Shown: positions 36,280-45,451, counted from the stretch's first letter. The stretch: 64,000 nucleotides of DNA from CAVQBC01 sp963710665 (GCA_963710665.1 CAVQBC010000006.1:62001-126000), one strand, 5' to 3'. The notes: generated by a model from the sequence alone, not told the origin. Made by a program: numbers and translations.

Positions 36280-37149
36280 CTACCCCGTCCGCGCCGCCAG
36301 CCCCTGCTCCCGCAGGTCGGCGGCGAGCCGGATGTCCGCCGCCACGACGCCCTTGCCGTCGACGCCGGGGCCCTCCAGCACGCACGGCAGCCCCTCGAAG
36401 CGCGGCTCGCTGAGGAACGCGGCGCAGCCCTCGACGCCGATCTCGCCGTCGCCGAGGCTGGCGTGGCGGTCGCGGTTCGAGCCGAGCGGCGTGGCGGAGT
36501 CGTTGATGTGCAGTGAGCCGAGGCGGTCGAGGCCGATCGCCTGGTCGAACTCGTCGAGCACGCCGGCGAGCGAGTCCGCGGTGCGGACGTCGTAGCCGGA
36601 GGCCAGCAGGTGACAGGAGTCCAGGCACACCCCGAGCCGCTCGCCGCCGCCGGTGAGCTCGAGCAGCCGCGCCAGCTCCTCGAACGAGCGCCCCAGCGTG
36701 CCGCCGGCGCCGGCGGTGTCCTCGAGGTGCAGCGGGCAGGTCTCCGAGTCCGCGAGCGCCTCGGTGATGACCTCCGCCGCCCGCTCGAGCGCCGGCGGCA
36801 CCGCGCCGCCGTCCTTGAGCGCAGAGCCGGGGTGCAGCACGACGGCGAGCGCGCCGAGCGCCGCCCCGGCGCGCAGCGAGGCGGTCAGCGACGCGAGCGA
36901 CTTCTCGCGGATCTCCGGGTCCTCGGAGGCGCAGTTGAGCAGGTAGACGGCGTGGATCAGCAACGCGTCGACGTCCGAGTCGTCCATGGCCTCGTGGAAG
37001 GCCGCGGCCTCCTCGTCGGTGTAGTCGCGGGGCTTCCACGCCCGCGGGTTCTGGTTGAAGATCTGGATCGAGCGGCAGCCCCGCTCGACCCCGCGCGCGA
37101 CCGCGTTCGCCGGGCCGCCGGCGGGGGAGACGTGGGCGCCGATCAACAC
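36280..37149 (-). CDS. nfo: deoxyribonuclease IV (AP endonuclease)
   Basis: A 289-residue TIM-barrel AP endonuclease of the Nfo/AP2 family, which cuts 5' to abasic sites in base-excision repair. It begins VLIGAHVSPAGG and carries the zinc ligands in VVLHPGSALKDG, HLEDTAGAGGTLG, LDSCHLLASGYD, HINDS and RHASLGDGEIG; the NQNPRAWKPR segment is also characteristic. GTG start at 37149, with a TTG codon directly after it as alternative. Its upstream region contains the perfect palindrome ATTCCGGAAT (37154-37163). It is divergent from gltX by 87 bp. Confidence 0.94.
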   Translation of the reverse strand: MLIGAHVSPAGGPANAVARGVERGCRSIQIFNQNPRAWKPRDYTDEEAAAFHEAMDDSDVDALLIHAVYLLNCASEDPEIREKSLASLTASLRAGAALGALAVVLHPGSALKDGGAVPPALERAAEVITEALADSETCPLHLEDTAGAGGTLGRSFEELARLLELTGGGERLGVCLDSCHLLASGYDVRTADSLAGVLDEFDQAIGLDRLGSLHINDSATPLGSNRDRHASLGDGEIGVEGCAAFLSEPRFEGLPCVLEGPGVDGKGVVAADIRLAADLREQGLAARTG

Positions 37150-37224
37150 GCTAATTCCGGAATACGGTCCCGCCGACCCGTCCCCCACCACCCGACCGCG
37201 CGCGGCTCCGGGGGGTGTGGATGC

Positions 37225-37230
37225 CATCCT
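37225..37230 (+). promoter_or_regulatory. -10-like hexamer CATCCT upstream of gltX
   Basis: CATCCT ends exactly 6 nt before the gltX ATG. It departs from TANNNT at the first base but keeps the spacing seen at other genes here. Confidence 0.3.
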
Positions 37231-37236
37231 GTCGCC

Positions 37237-38604
37237 ATGCGCCTGCGCTTTCCTCCGTCTCCGACCGGCGCGCTGCACATCGGCAACGCGCGCACGGCAC
37301 TGTACAACTGGCTTCTGGCGCGGGGCCCGCAGGGCGCGGAGGGCGAGCCCTCGGGCAAGGGGACGCTCGTCCTGCGCATCGAGGACACGGACCGTGAGCG
37401 CTCGACGCCGGAGAACGTCGACCAGATCTTCGAGGCCCTGGAGTGGCTGGGGATCGACTGGGACGAGGGCCCGATCTTCCAGTCCGAGCGCCGCGAGCGC
37501 CACGCCGAGGCGGTCCAGCAGCTGCTCGACAGCGGCCACGCCTACCGCTCCACGGCGGGCCCGGACGAGGTCAAGGCGTTCAAGGCCGAGCACGGGAACC
37601 GGGGGTTCCGCGGCACCGACGAGGCGAGCGGCGCGGTGCGCCTGCGGGTGCCCGACGAGGGCGTCACGGTCGTGCGCGACGTCATCCGCGGCGAGAGCGC
37701 GTTCGAGAACGCGCTCCTCGACGATCTGGTCATCGCGCGGGCCGACGGCACGCCCGTGTACCACCTCGCGGTGGTCGTGGATGACCTCGACGCCCGTATC
37801 TCCCATGTGGTGCGGGGTGCGGACCACTACTCGAACACGCCCAAGCAGATGCTGATCGCCTCCGCGCTGGGCGCCGAGCCGCCGCTCTACGCCCACCTGC
37901 CGCTGCTGCACGGGCCCGACGGCAAGAAGCTCTCCAAGCGCCACGGCGCGGCGTCCGTGCAGGAGCTGCGCGACGCCGGCTACCTCCCCGAGGCGGTCGT
38001 CAACTATCTCGCGCTGCTGGGGTGGGGCTACGACGAGGAGACCACCTTCCACACCGTGGAGGAGCTCCAGCAGCGCTTCGCGCTCGAGCGCGTGTCCAAG
38101 AGCCCCGCGGTGTTCGACGAGCAGAAGCTGCGCTGGATGAACGGCCGCTACCTGCGCGAGCTCGACCTCGACGACCTCACCGGGCGCCTCGAGACCTTCA
38201 CGGGCCGCACCGGCCTGCGCGACGCCGCGAGCATCACGCAGGAGAAGATCTCCACGCTGTCGGAGTTCATGCCGCTCGCGAGCTCGCTCCTCGACGGGCC
38301 GGTCGACGATCCGGCCGCGCGGGAGAAGGTGCTCGGCGCGCCCGGGGCGCTCGACCATCTCGCCGCCGCGCGCGCGGCGCTGGCCGAGCTCGCAGAGCCG
38401 TGGACGCCCGAGAGCGTCGAGGCGGCGCTGCGCGAGGTCGTGGAGACCGCGGAGGCCAAGCCGCGCCAGGTGTTCCAGCCGCTGCGCGTCGCGGTGACCG
38501 GCACGACGGTGTCGCCGGGGATCTTCGAGACCGCGGCCCTGCTCGGCCGCGACGAGACGCTGGCACGGGTCGACGGCGCGCTCGAAAGCGCGGCGCGGGC
38601 GTGA
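37237..38604 (+). CDS. gltX: glutamyl-tRNA synthetase
   Basis: A 455-residue class I synthetase. The HIGH-type motif lies in FPPSPTGALHIGNARTALYNW at 5-25 and the KMSKR-type loop is DGKKLSKRHGA; the LRIEDTDRERS motif marks the glutamate site and a helical anticodon-binding domain fills the last 150 residues. It charges tRNA-Glu, and also feeds tRNA-dependent glutamine synthesis if GatCAB is present. Upstream in-frame sequence is antisense to the endonuclease gene, so the ATG at 37237 is used. Confidence 0.96.
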   Translation: MRLRFPPSPTGALHIGNARTALYNWLLARGPQGAEGEPSGKGTLVLRIEDTDRERSTPENVDQIFEALEWLGIDWDEGPIFQSERRERHAEAVQQLLDSGHAYRSTAGPDEVKAFKAEHGNRGFRGTDEASGAVRLRVPDEGVTVVRDVIRGESAFENALLDDLVIARADGTPVYHLAVVVDDLDARISHVVRGADHYSNTPKQMLIASALGAEPPLYAHLPLLHGPDGKKLSKRHGAASVQELRDAGYLPEAVVNYLALLGWGYDEETTFHTVEELQQRFALERVSKSPAVFDEQKLRWMNGRYLRELDLDDLTGRLETFTGRTGLRDAASITQEKISTLSEFMPLASSLLDGPVDDPAAREKVLGAPGALDHLAAARAALAELAEPWTPESVEAALREVVETAEAKPRQVFQPLRVAVTGTTVSPGIFETAALLGRDETLARVDGALESAARA

Positions 38605-38720
38605 GGGAGGACCCCGTGGCACGCGGAGGAGGTTCAACCGTCCGTCCAGATCTGCCGATAGGGACTGAAGGTGAAGTCGGTAGTCCTCCAGATCAGCGCA
38701 CACCGTCCGATGAAAGGTCC

Positions 38721-39824
38721 ATGAGCCCCTCTCCCGCGACCGTCGCCGTCCCCGCGCGCTCACGCCCCCATGCGGCCGAGCCCCACACGGTCGTCGGGCG
38801 CTCGCACAACGAGGGCCACGGCAAGCGGCTCACGGCGGCCTTCGACGCGCTTGAGCTGTTCCCCGCGCTCGCCGAGTCGCGCAACCGGCTGCTGAACCTG
38901 ATCGCCGAGGAGCGCCCCTCGACGGGCGACGTCGTCACCGCCATCGAGTCCGACGTCGCGCTCGTGATCGCCGTCCTGCGCCTCGCCAACAAGCTCGACG
39001 GCCCGCGCCGCGGCCAGGTCGACAGCGTGGTCGCCGCGGTCGAGGTGCTCTCGCCCGAGGCCGTCCAGGGCCTCGCCGCCACCGCCGAGACCTTCGAGTT
39101 CTTCGAGCGCGGCAAGACCTGGGACGCGGCGCCCGAGCGCTTCCGCCTCCACGCCGTCGCCGTCCAGCGCGCCGCGGACCGGCTCGCCGCCCAGGCCGGC
39201 TACGCGCATCGCGACCGCCTGCTCGTCACCGCCCTGCTGCACGACGTCGGCAAGCTCGTGCTCATGCACGCCTACCCCGGCTACCCGAAGCAGGTTCACG
39301 GCCCCGCGCGGACCCCCGAGGAGCGCCTGCACTACGAGCGGCGCGAGCTCGGCGTCGACCACGCGCTCGTGGGCGGCGTGCTCGCCCGCCGCTGGAACAT
39401 GCCGTCGGCGATCGCGTCGGCGATCGAGCGCCACCACGCCGACGACGCGTCCGGCGACGCCGCCTTCGTCCGCCTCGCGGACATGCTCGCGCACTACGCG
39501 CAGGGCTCCCCGGTGTCCTCCAACGAGCTGCTGCGCGCCGCCCGCGCCGTCGGGTTCGGCCCCACCGAGCTGCGCTCCGTCCTCTACGACCTGCCCTACC
39601 CGAGCGCCGAGCGCCCCCGCGCGGTCGAGCCCTGCCCGCTCTCCGGGCGCGAGCTCGAGGTCCTCAGGCGCCTCGCCCAGGGCATGGTCTACAAGCAGAT
39701 CGCCCACGAGCTGGCGCTCTCGACCAGCACCGTCCGCACCCACCTGCACAACATCTACGGCAAGCTCGGCGCGGTCGACCGCGCCCAGGCCGTGCTCTAC
39801 GCCACCGAGCGCGGCTGGCTCTAG
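38721..39824 (+). CDS. HDOD-domain protein with C-terminal LuxR-type HTH
   Basis: A 367-residue one-component regulator. After a disordered N-terminus of about 30 residues comes an HDOD domain (about 40-235), including LLHDVGKLVLMHAYPGY, an HD-like motif, and the helical repeats LVGGVLARRWNMPSAIASAIERHH. The last 65 residues are a LuxR/GerE helix-turn-helix (LSGRELEVLRRLAQGMVYKQIAHELALSTSTVRTHL region) that should bind DNA. No receiver or PAS domain is present. HDOD proteins act in signalling and sometimes bind nucleotides. The start ATG has AAAGG upstream. The target genes are unknown. Confidence 0.85.
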   Translation: MSPSPATVAVPARSRPHAAEPHTVVGRSHNEGHGKRLTAAFDALELFPALAESRNRLLNLIAEERPSTGDVVTAIESDVALVIAVLRLANKLDGPRRGQVDSVVAAVEVLSPEAVQGLAATAETFEFFERGKTWDAAPERFRLHAVAVQRAADRLAAQAGYAHRDRLLVTALLHDVGKLVLMHAYPGYPKQVHGPARTPEERLHYERRELGVDHALVGGVLARRWNMPSAIASAIERHHADDASGDAAFVRLADMLAHYAQGSPVSSNELLRAARAVGFGPTELRSVLYDLPYPSAERPRAVEPCPLSGRELEVLRRLAQGMVYKQIAHELALSTSTVRTHLHNIYGKLGAVDRAQAVLYATERGWL

Positions 39825-39872
39825 GCCCGGATCCGGGCTAGGCCGCGCCTCGCCGCGGCCACGGCGACCGTG

Positions 39873-39878
39873 TAGCGT
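39873..39878 (+). promoter_or_regulatory. -10 hexamer TAGCGT upstream of the antiporter gene
   Basis: TAGCGT ends 8 nt before the TTG start at 39887; there is no Shine-Dalgarno. Confidence 0.4.
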
Positions 39879-39886
39879 CGTCGCCC

Positions 39887-41447
39887 TTGCAGGAAGTCGA
39901 GCTGATCCTCGTGAGCCTGCTGGTCGCGGTGGCCGTGCTCGGCGCCACGGCGCGGGCGATCAACGTGCCCTACCCGATCGTGCTCGTGGTGGGTGGGCTC
40001 GGGCTCGGGTTCCTGCCGGGGCTGCCCGACGTCGAGCTCGAGCCGGACCTCGTGCTCGTCATCTTCCTGCCGCCGCTGCTGTACTCGGCGGCGTTCTTCG
40101 CCAGCCTGCGCGACCTCAAGGCCGACCTGCGCAGCATCTCCATGCTGGCGATCGGGCTCGTGATCGGGACGACGGTGACCGTCGCGGTCGTGGCGCACGC
40201 CGTGATCGACGACCTCTCGTGGGCGGCGGCGTTCGCCCTGGGCGCGATCGTGGCGCCCACCGACCCAGTCGCGGCGACCGCCATCGCCCGCCGCCAGGCG
40301 GTCCCGCGACGGATCATCAACATCCTCGAGGGCGAGAGCCTGATCAACGACGGCACCGCCCTCGTCGCTCTACCGGGTGGCGGTGGTGGCCGCCGTGGAG
40401 GGGACGTTCTCGCCCGGGGAGGCCGCCACGCGCTTCGTCCTCGGCGCGGCGGGCGGCATCGCCATCGGCCTCGCCGTCGGCTGGCTGATCGCGGAGATCC
40501 GCCGCCGGCTCGACGACCCGCCGGTGGAGATCGTCATCTCCATCCTCAGCGGCTACGCGGCCTATATCCCGGCCGAGAGGCTCGAGTGCTCGGGCGTGCT
40601 CGCCGCGGTCACGGTCGGCGTCTACGTCGGGTGGATGGCGCCGCAGATCTCCACGGCGCGGATGCGCCTGCAGGGCTACGCCATGTGGGAGGTGCTCATC
40701 TTCCTGCTCAACGCCCTGCTGTTCGTGCTGATCGGGCTGCAGCTCCCGCTGATCCTCGACGGGCTCGCCGGCGAGCCGGCGGGGACGGTGCTCGGCTCCG
40801 CCGTGCTGGTCGCGGTCGTCGTCACCGCCACGCGGATGGCATGGGTGTTCGTGCTGCCGTACGTCATCCGGGCGCTCGACCGGCGCGAGAGCCAGGTGCG
40901 GCGGCGCGTGGGCTGGCGGTCGCGGGTGATCCTGGGCTGGTCGGGCATGCGCGGGGCGGTGTCGCTGGCCGCCGCCCTCGCCCTGCCCGCGGACTTCCCC
41001 GCGCGCGACCTCATCCTGTTCATCACCTTCGCCGTGATCTTCTTCACGCTCGTGCTGCAGGGGCTCACCCTGCCGGCGCTGATCCGGGGGCTCGGCGTGC
41101 GGGACGACGGCAGCGAGGAGCGCGAGGAGCTCGCCGCGCGGCGCGAGGCGGTCAGCGCCGCGCTCGCCCGCATCGATGAGCTCGCGGAGGAGGAGTGGAC
41201 GCGCGAGGACACCGTGGAGCGGATGCGCGGCGCGTACCGCTACCGCGACCGCCGGCTGTCGGCCCGCGACGGCGACGGGGAGTCGCTCGAGGACCGCTCC
41301 TTCGCCTACCAGCGGATGGTGCGCGAGGTGCTCGACGCCCAGCGCGCGGCGGTCGTCGCGATGCGCAACCGGGGCGTGATCTCCAACGACGTGATGCACC
41401 GCCTCGAGCGCGAGCTCGACCTCGAGGACGAGCGCCTCGAGATCTAG
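39887..41447 (+). pseudogene. Na+/H+ antiporter (CPA1 family), single frameshift
   Basis: Two adjoining frames together encode one CPA1-type sodium/proton exchanger of about 519 residues. The first (from TTG 39887) covers the N-terminal helices and the ion-site phrases GAIVAPTDPVAA and EGESLINDGTALV. It then fails at about 40367: dropping one G in CTCGTCGCTCTAC restores the frame, giving TALVLYRVAVVAAVEGT. The second frame runs to 41447 with the remaining helices, GWSGMRGAVSLAAALALP and a cytoplasmic charged tail. One extra base explains everything, so a sequencing error or a recent mutation is likely. Its stop overlaps that of the convergent cupin gene. Confidence 0.8.
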
Positions 41448-41902
41448 ATCCAGGGCCGCTCGGGCGGCGGCGTGCCGTCGGGGTCGGCGGCCCGCGCCTC
41501 CCACCCCGCCGGCCGGAACGCCCGGCCCGGCGGGGCGCCGATCCCGATGATCGCCGTATCGGGCTCGCCCGCGACCGCGCTGCGCACCACCGCCGGGTCG
41601 CGCACGAAGAGCAGCGTGCCGGCGGGGGCGTCGACCTCCTCGCCGTCGAGCGTGAACACCGCCCGCCCGCGGAGCACCACGTAGAGCTCCTCGTGGCCGT
41701 CGGTCTCGTACGGGCCGCCCTCGCGCTCGTCGTGGGGAAGGACGAGCGCCTGGCCCGCCTCGGCGGCCACACGGGCGTTGGCGCCGAACGCCGAGATCCC
41801 GAGGCGCCGGCGCACGGGCTTGAGCTCGGCGACCTCGGGGCCGCGGTCGTACCCGCGCGGGATCTCGTCGAGGTGGACGACGGTGAAGCGCGGGTCGGTC
41901 AT
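41444..41902 (-). CDS. cupin-domain protein
   Basis: A 152-residue single-domain cupin. The beta-barrel motifs are recognisable: DGHEELYVVLRGRAVFTLDGEEVD (motif 1 with Glu and one His) and PAGTLLFVRDPAVVRSAVAGEPDTAIIGIG (motif 2, where the usual His is absent). Metal binding is thus doubtful. Cupins of this size are sugar or small-acid binding proteins or enzymes; the role is open. The ATG at 41902 overlaps the expected end of the VanZ-like gene, so the two form a pair. Confidence 0.78.
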   Translation of the reverse strand: MTDPRFTVVHLDEIPRGYDRGPEVAELKPVRRRLGISAFGANARVAAEAGQALVLPHDEREGGPYETDGHEELYVVLRGRAVFTLDGEEVDAPAGTLLFVRDPAVVRSAVAGEPDTAIIGIGAPPGRAFRPAGWEARAADPDGTPPPERPWI

Positions 41903-42284
41903 CGCGCCGCCCCCGCCTGGCGCGTGCCCGCCGCAGGCGCGCGTGGAGGACGACCGCGAGGCCCGCCAGCCCGACACCCGCCGCGTCGATGCACCAGTCC
42001 AGCACCGACCCGTGGCGACCGTCCACGAAGTGCTGGTGCAGCTCGTCGGAGGCGGCGTAGACGAGCGTGATCGCGACCGCCGCCGGCGCGTGCCGGAACC
42101 CCAGCGCACGCCACCACAGCCACCACAGCAGCCCGAACTCCGCCATGTGGGCGAGCTTGCGCAGCACCGTGTCGAGCGTGCCGAGCCCGGAGTTCAGGTC
42201 CGGCTGCGCCGACAGGAAGAAGATCAGCGTCATCAGCGCGAGCGGCGGGGCGAAGCGGGAGACGGCGGAGCGCACCGACGGCAT
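41899..42284 (-). CDS. VanZ-like membrane protein, frame disturbed at the 3' end
   Basis: About 128 residues with three or four membrane helices and the VanZ-family phrases FFLSAQPDL, LRKLAHMAEFGLLWWL and YAASDELHQHFVDGRHGSVLDW. The family includes teicoplanin-resistance VanZ and many envelope proteins of unknown role. In the frame of these motifs no stop follows until 40344, antisense to the antiporter, but one frame over the TGA at 41899-41901 overlaps the cupin ATG. A single indel in the GC-rich last 40 bases would restore a normal end. ATG at 42284 chosen; a GTG lies 12 bp upstream. Confidence 0.72.
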
Positions 42285-42332
42285 GGTGGCACCCACGGCG
42301 GGCGCCAGGCGGCACGTGGGCGGGCGACCATC

Positions 42333-42338
42333 TAGGAT
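42333..42338 (+). promoter_or_regulatory. -10 hexamer TAGGAT upstream of the Rrf2 gene
   Basis: TAGGAT ends 11 nt before the ATG at 42350, with no Shine-Dalgarno between. The same hexamer precedes pheS and the gene at 47268. Confidence 0.45.
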
Positions 42339-42349
42339 CGACCGGCGGC

Positions 42350-42742
42350 ATGCTGTCGATCACCACCAAGTCGCCCTACGCGCTGCAGGCGCTCGTCGAG
42401 CTCGCGCGCTCCGGCGGCTCGACCCCCGTGCCGATCGGCGAGCTCGCCCGCCGCCGCGACATCCCCGTGCAGTTCCTGGAGCAGCTCTTCGCGGTCCTGC
42501 GCCGCGCGGGCCTCCTCAAGTCCCAGCGCGGGGTCAAGGGCGGCTACACCTTCGCCCGCGAGCCCGCGGACATCACGGTCCTCGAGGTCGTCGAGCTCCT
42601 CGACGGACCGGTCGGCGCCGAGGCCAAGTCGATCTTCGCCGAGGCCGCGGCCGCCGCCCGCGCCGTGCTCGCCAACGCCACCGTCGCGGACATCGTCGAG
42701 CGCGAGAACCGCGCGGCGGGCGCGTCGATGTACTACATCTAG
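42350..42742 (+). CDS. Rrf2-family transcriptional regulator
   Basis: A 130-residue winged-helix regulator starting MLSITTKSPYALQALVELA, with the recognition region IPVQFLEQLFAVLRRAGLLKSQRGVKGGY. It contains no cysteine, so it cannot hold an iron-sulfur cluster as IscR or NsrR do, and is closer to the CymR type that senses through a partner protein. No cysteine-synthesis gene is adjacent. A hairpin follows the gene. The VanZ-like gene is divergent, 65 bp away, and could be a target. Confidence 0.88.
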   Translation: MLSITTKSPYALQALVELARSGGSTPVPIGELARRRDIPVQFLEQLFAVLRRAGLLKSQRGVKGGYTFAREPADITVLEVVELLDGPVGAEAKSIFAEAAAAARAVLANATVADIVERENRAAGASMYYI

Positions 42743-42764
42743 ATCCGAGGACCTCGCAGAGCCA

Positions 42765-42788
42765 GATTCCGCAGTCTAGAGCGGAATC
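42765..42788 (+). terminator. hairpin downstream of the Rrf2 gene
   Basis: Perfect 8-bp inverted repeat GATTCCGC/GCGGAATC with an 8-nt loop, 22 nt past the stop codon. No T-run. Three GACCGC direct repeats at about 10-bp intervals follow, then a GATCG/CGATC pair; these may be operators instead. Confidence 0.4.
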
Positions 42789-42949
42789 AGACCGCTCCGG
42801 GACCGCTCAGGACCGCACGGTTAGGGTTCGATCGGGCGCGATTGGGCGATCGGTTGACATCGAGGCGGCCGAGGCCGCAACGACCCGTGGCCCCGCGGGA
42901 ACGGACGCAGGTTCAAGCGCTGCCACGCCGCATGGATGAGGAGACGACC

Positions 42950-43189
42950 ATGACCGGTATGACTGTCGAGGGAGCGATCCGGCTCCGCGAGCAGCCGGCG
43001 GCCGCCGCGCCGTTCTTGCCGCCCAACGTCGATTCGATCGTCGCGGCCTACCTTGCGTACGGCCTAACCGTCCGGCAGGCCGATGAGCACCCGGCGGCGC
43101 TGGCTGTATCCGGCACGCTCCCCGGAGGCACGCGCGCTGAACATACTCGGCGAGAAGTGGACGCTGTTGATCATCCGCGCGCTGCTTGA
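42950..43189 (+). CDS. short hypothetical ORF before the HxlR gene
   Basis: A 79-residue frame with a clear Shine-Dalgarno (GAGGAG, 7 nt before the ATG). The first 45 residues look protein-like (VEGAIRLREQPAAAAPFLPP, then SIVAAYLAYGLTVRQADEH), with GC-rich third positions. The rest overlaps the HxlR-type gene out of frame and looks like run-on, so the true 3' end may be lost through an indel. No family recognised. Confidence 0.35.
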   Translation: MTGMTVEGAIRLREQPAAAAPFLPPNVDSIVAAYLAYGLTVRQADEHPAALAVSGTLPGGTRAEHTRREVDAVDHPRAA

Positions 43190-43358
43190 CGGTCCGCAGC
43201 GCTTCGTGGGCCTGCGCGACGAGAAGGTCCCGGCGATCAGCTCCGTCCAACTGCAAACCCGCCTGGCGAGGGAGGCGGATGGGCTGATCACCAGGCGACC
43301 TATCGCGAGCAGCCGCCGCGGGTGATGTACGAGCTCACCTCGGACGGGTACGCCGCGG
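43083..43358 (+). pseudogene. HxlR-type regulator, 5' part, interrupted by IS element
   Basis: The frame from 43083 encodes RALNILGEKWTLLIIRALL and GPQRFVGLRDEKVPAISSVQ, the winged-helix core of HxlR-family regulators. Near 43292 the frame is lost by one base; the other frame continues TYREQPPRVMYELTSDGYAA, the wing and the following strand of the same fold. At 43358 the coding sequence stops at the left end of an IS21-family element. The missing C-terminal helix is found at 45580-45642. The Cys that many redox-sensing HxlR proteins have before the first helix is absent. Confidence 0.75.
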
Positions 43359-43363
43359 TGTCG

Positions 43364-43409
43364 GCGCCGGGTGAAAACTGGGCCACCTGCGCCGGGTGAA
43401 AACTGGGCC
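43364..43409 (+). repeat. left-end direct repeats of the IS21 element
   Basis: Two identical 21-bp copies at 43364-43384 and 43389-43409 (core CCGGGTGAAAACTGGGCC), spaced 25 bp. Such multiple terminal repeats are transposase-binding sites in IS21-family elements. Confidence 0.75.
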
Positions 43410-43480
43410 CCTTGAGGGTGTCGTCCGGTGGTCTGCGGAGCCTGGGCTCGTCTGCGCAGAGCGAGCTCGGGAGGACCGAG

Positions 43481-44689
43481 GTGGTTGGGGTGGAGCAGTG
43501 GGCCGAGCTGCGGCGCCTGCACTTCGTCAAGCGGCAAGTCGTCAGCGCGAGATCCGTCGGCGGACGGGGCTGTCGCGCAACACGATCCGGCGGGCGCTCG
43601 ACAGCGAGCGAGCCGCCGGGCTATCGCGCGCGCGCCGGCGGGGTCGAAGCTCGAGCCGTTCAAGGACGAGATCCACCGGCTGCTGCGCGAGGACCCGAAG
43701 CTGCCGGGGTCCGGGTCCGCGAGCTGCTCGAGCCGCTGGGCTGCACGCGCGTCCAAGACGGTCGTCGATGACTACCTGCGCGAGGTCCGGCCGTTGTTCG
43801 CGCCGCCGCCGCAGGACGTTTCAGCGGACGGTCTATCGGCCCGGGCGAGATCTGCCAGTTCGATGTCTGGCAGCCGCGCGCGGAGGTCCCGGTCGGTCAC
43901 GGCCAGACCCGCCGCGGCTGGGTCGTGATCGCGTGCTTGGGCTACTCGCGCGCCGGCGCCGGCGTGCTGGTGTTCTCGCAAGCAGACCGAGGACCTGCTG
44001 GCCGGGATCGCCGGCTGCCTGGAGCGCCTGGGCGGCGCTGCCGCGGACGCTGGTCTGGGATCGCCAGGCCGGCATCCACGGCCACGGCGGGCGCCCGACG
44101 CGAGGCGTTCGCCGCGTTCTGCGGCCAGCTGAAGGTCGGCTGGCAGTTCTGCGAGCCGGCCGATCCGCAGGCCAAGGGCGCGTCGAGCGGCTGCAGGGCT
44201 ACGCGGAGACCAACTTCGAGCCCGGCCGCGCGTTCGCCAACGAGCTCGACTTCCAGGACCAGCTCGACGCCTGGTTCGCGAAGGTCAACGCGCGCACGCA
44301 CAAGACGCTGCGCGCGCGGCCGATCGATCGCCTCGCCGACGAGCTCGAGGCCATGGCGCCGCTGCCCGAGCGCGATGCCCGACACGCGCCCGGCGCTGGG
44401 TGACGCGGGTCCCGCCCGACCCGCACCTGCGCCTCGACACCAACGACTACTCGCTCGATCCGGCGCTGGTCGGCCGGCGCGTCGAGGTCTGCGTCGATCA
44501 GCGCACGGTCACGGCGGTCGCGCTGGACACCGGCGAGCTCGCCTGCCGGCACGCGCGCGTCTTCGCGCGCCACCGGACGATCACCGCGCTCGAGCACGCC
44601 CGCGCCCTGCAGCGCCGGCCGCCGGCGCGTCCGCGGAGACGCCGGTCGAGGTCCGGCCGCTGGCCCGCTACGACGCGCTGATCGCATGA
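43481..44689 (+). pseudogene. istA: IS21-family transposase IstA, multiple frameshifts
   Basis: Pieces of one transposase of about 400 residues alternate between the three frames. In order: VEQWAELRRLHFVKRQ, then TGLSRNTIRRALDSE (HTH), KLEPFKDEIHRLLREDPKLP, VVDDYLREVRPLFAPPP, TFQRTVYRPGE, then GWVVIACLGYSRAGAGVLVF (integrase core), RTLVWDRQAGIHGHGG, REAFAAFCGQLKVGWQFCEP, VERLQGYAETNFEPGRAFAN and PPDPHLRLDTNDYSLDPAL. Each piece is well conserved, so the damage is almost only single-base indels. The start GTG follows GGGAGGACC. The end overlaps istB by ATGA. Confidence 0.8.
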
Positions 44690-45451
44690 CCCGCGCCACG
44701 AGCGAGCTCGCGCACCTGTTCCGCCAGCTCAAGGCGCCGGCGGCGGCGCGGGCGCTGCCCAAGCTCGCCGACCGGGCCCGCGCCGAGGAGTGGTCCTACG
44801 AGCAGTTCGCCGCCGCGCTGCTGAAGACCGAGACCGACAGCCGCGACAGCCACGGCGGCCAGGCCCGGATCAAGGCCGCGCGGTTCCCCGCGCGCAAGAC
44901 GCTCGAGGAGTTCGACTTCGCCTTCCAGGCCTCGCTCAGGCGCGAGACGGTCCTGCACCTCGGCCAGCTCGACTTCCTCGCCGGCAGAGAACGTCGTCCT
45001 GCTCGGCCCGCCCGGCACCGGCAAGACCCACCTGGCGATCGCGCTCGGCATCCGCGCCTGCCTGGCCGGCCACCGCGTCGCGTTCCGCACCGCCACCGAA
45101 TGGGTCGCGCTGCTCGCCGACGCCCAACGCCAAGGCCGCCTCGACGACGAGCTCGCCCGGCTGCAACGCATCCCGCTGCTGATCGTCGACGAGGTCGGCT
45201 ACATCCCGTTCGACCCCCAGGCCGCGAACCTGATGTTCATGCTCGTCTCGCCGCCGCTACGAACGCGCCATCGCTGATCGTCACCTCCAACAAGCCGTTC
45301 AGCGGCCTGGGGCGAGATCTTCGGCGACGACGTCGTCGCCGCCGCGATGATCGACCGGCTCGTCCACCACGCCGAGATCCTCGCCCTCAAAGGCGACAGC
45401 TACCGCCTCAAAGACCGCGACCTCGCCCGACCCGCCACCCCCGCCGACTGA
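44686..45451 (+). pseudogene. istB: IS21-family ATPase IstB, multiple frameshifts
   Basis: Encodes the AAA+ helper of IS21 transposition in pieces: ELAHLFRQLKAPAAARALPK and EFDFAFQASLRRETVLHLGQ in the first frame, then after a one-base shift near 44985 ENVVLLGPPGTGKTHLAIAL (Walker A) and LLIVDEVGYIPFDPQAANLM (Walker B), and after further shifts near 45255-45315 SLIVTSNKPFS and DDVVAAAMIDRLVHHAEILA up to the stop at 45449. Total length of about 255 residues fits the family. As with istA, conserved blocks are intact and only the frame is broken. Confidence 0.82.

Noticed and set aside
40344..42296. A 650-codon minus-strand frame starting with the VanZ-like sequence
   Set aside because: After about 120 codons it runs out of frame through the cupin gene and antisense to the antiporter. 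Its later sequence has no domain and is explained by a frame disturbance near 41930.
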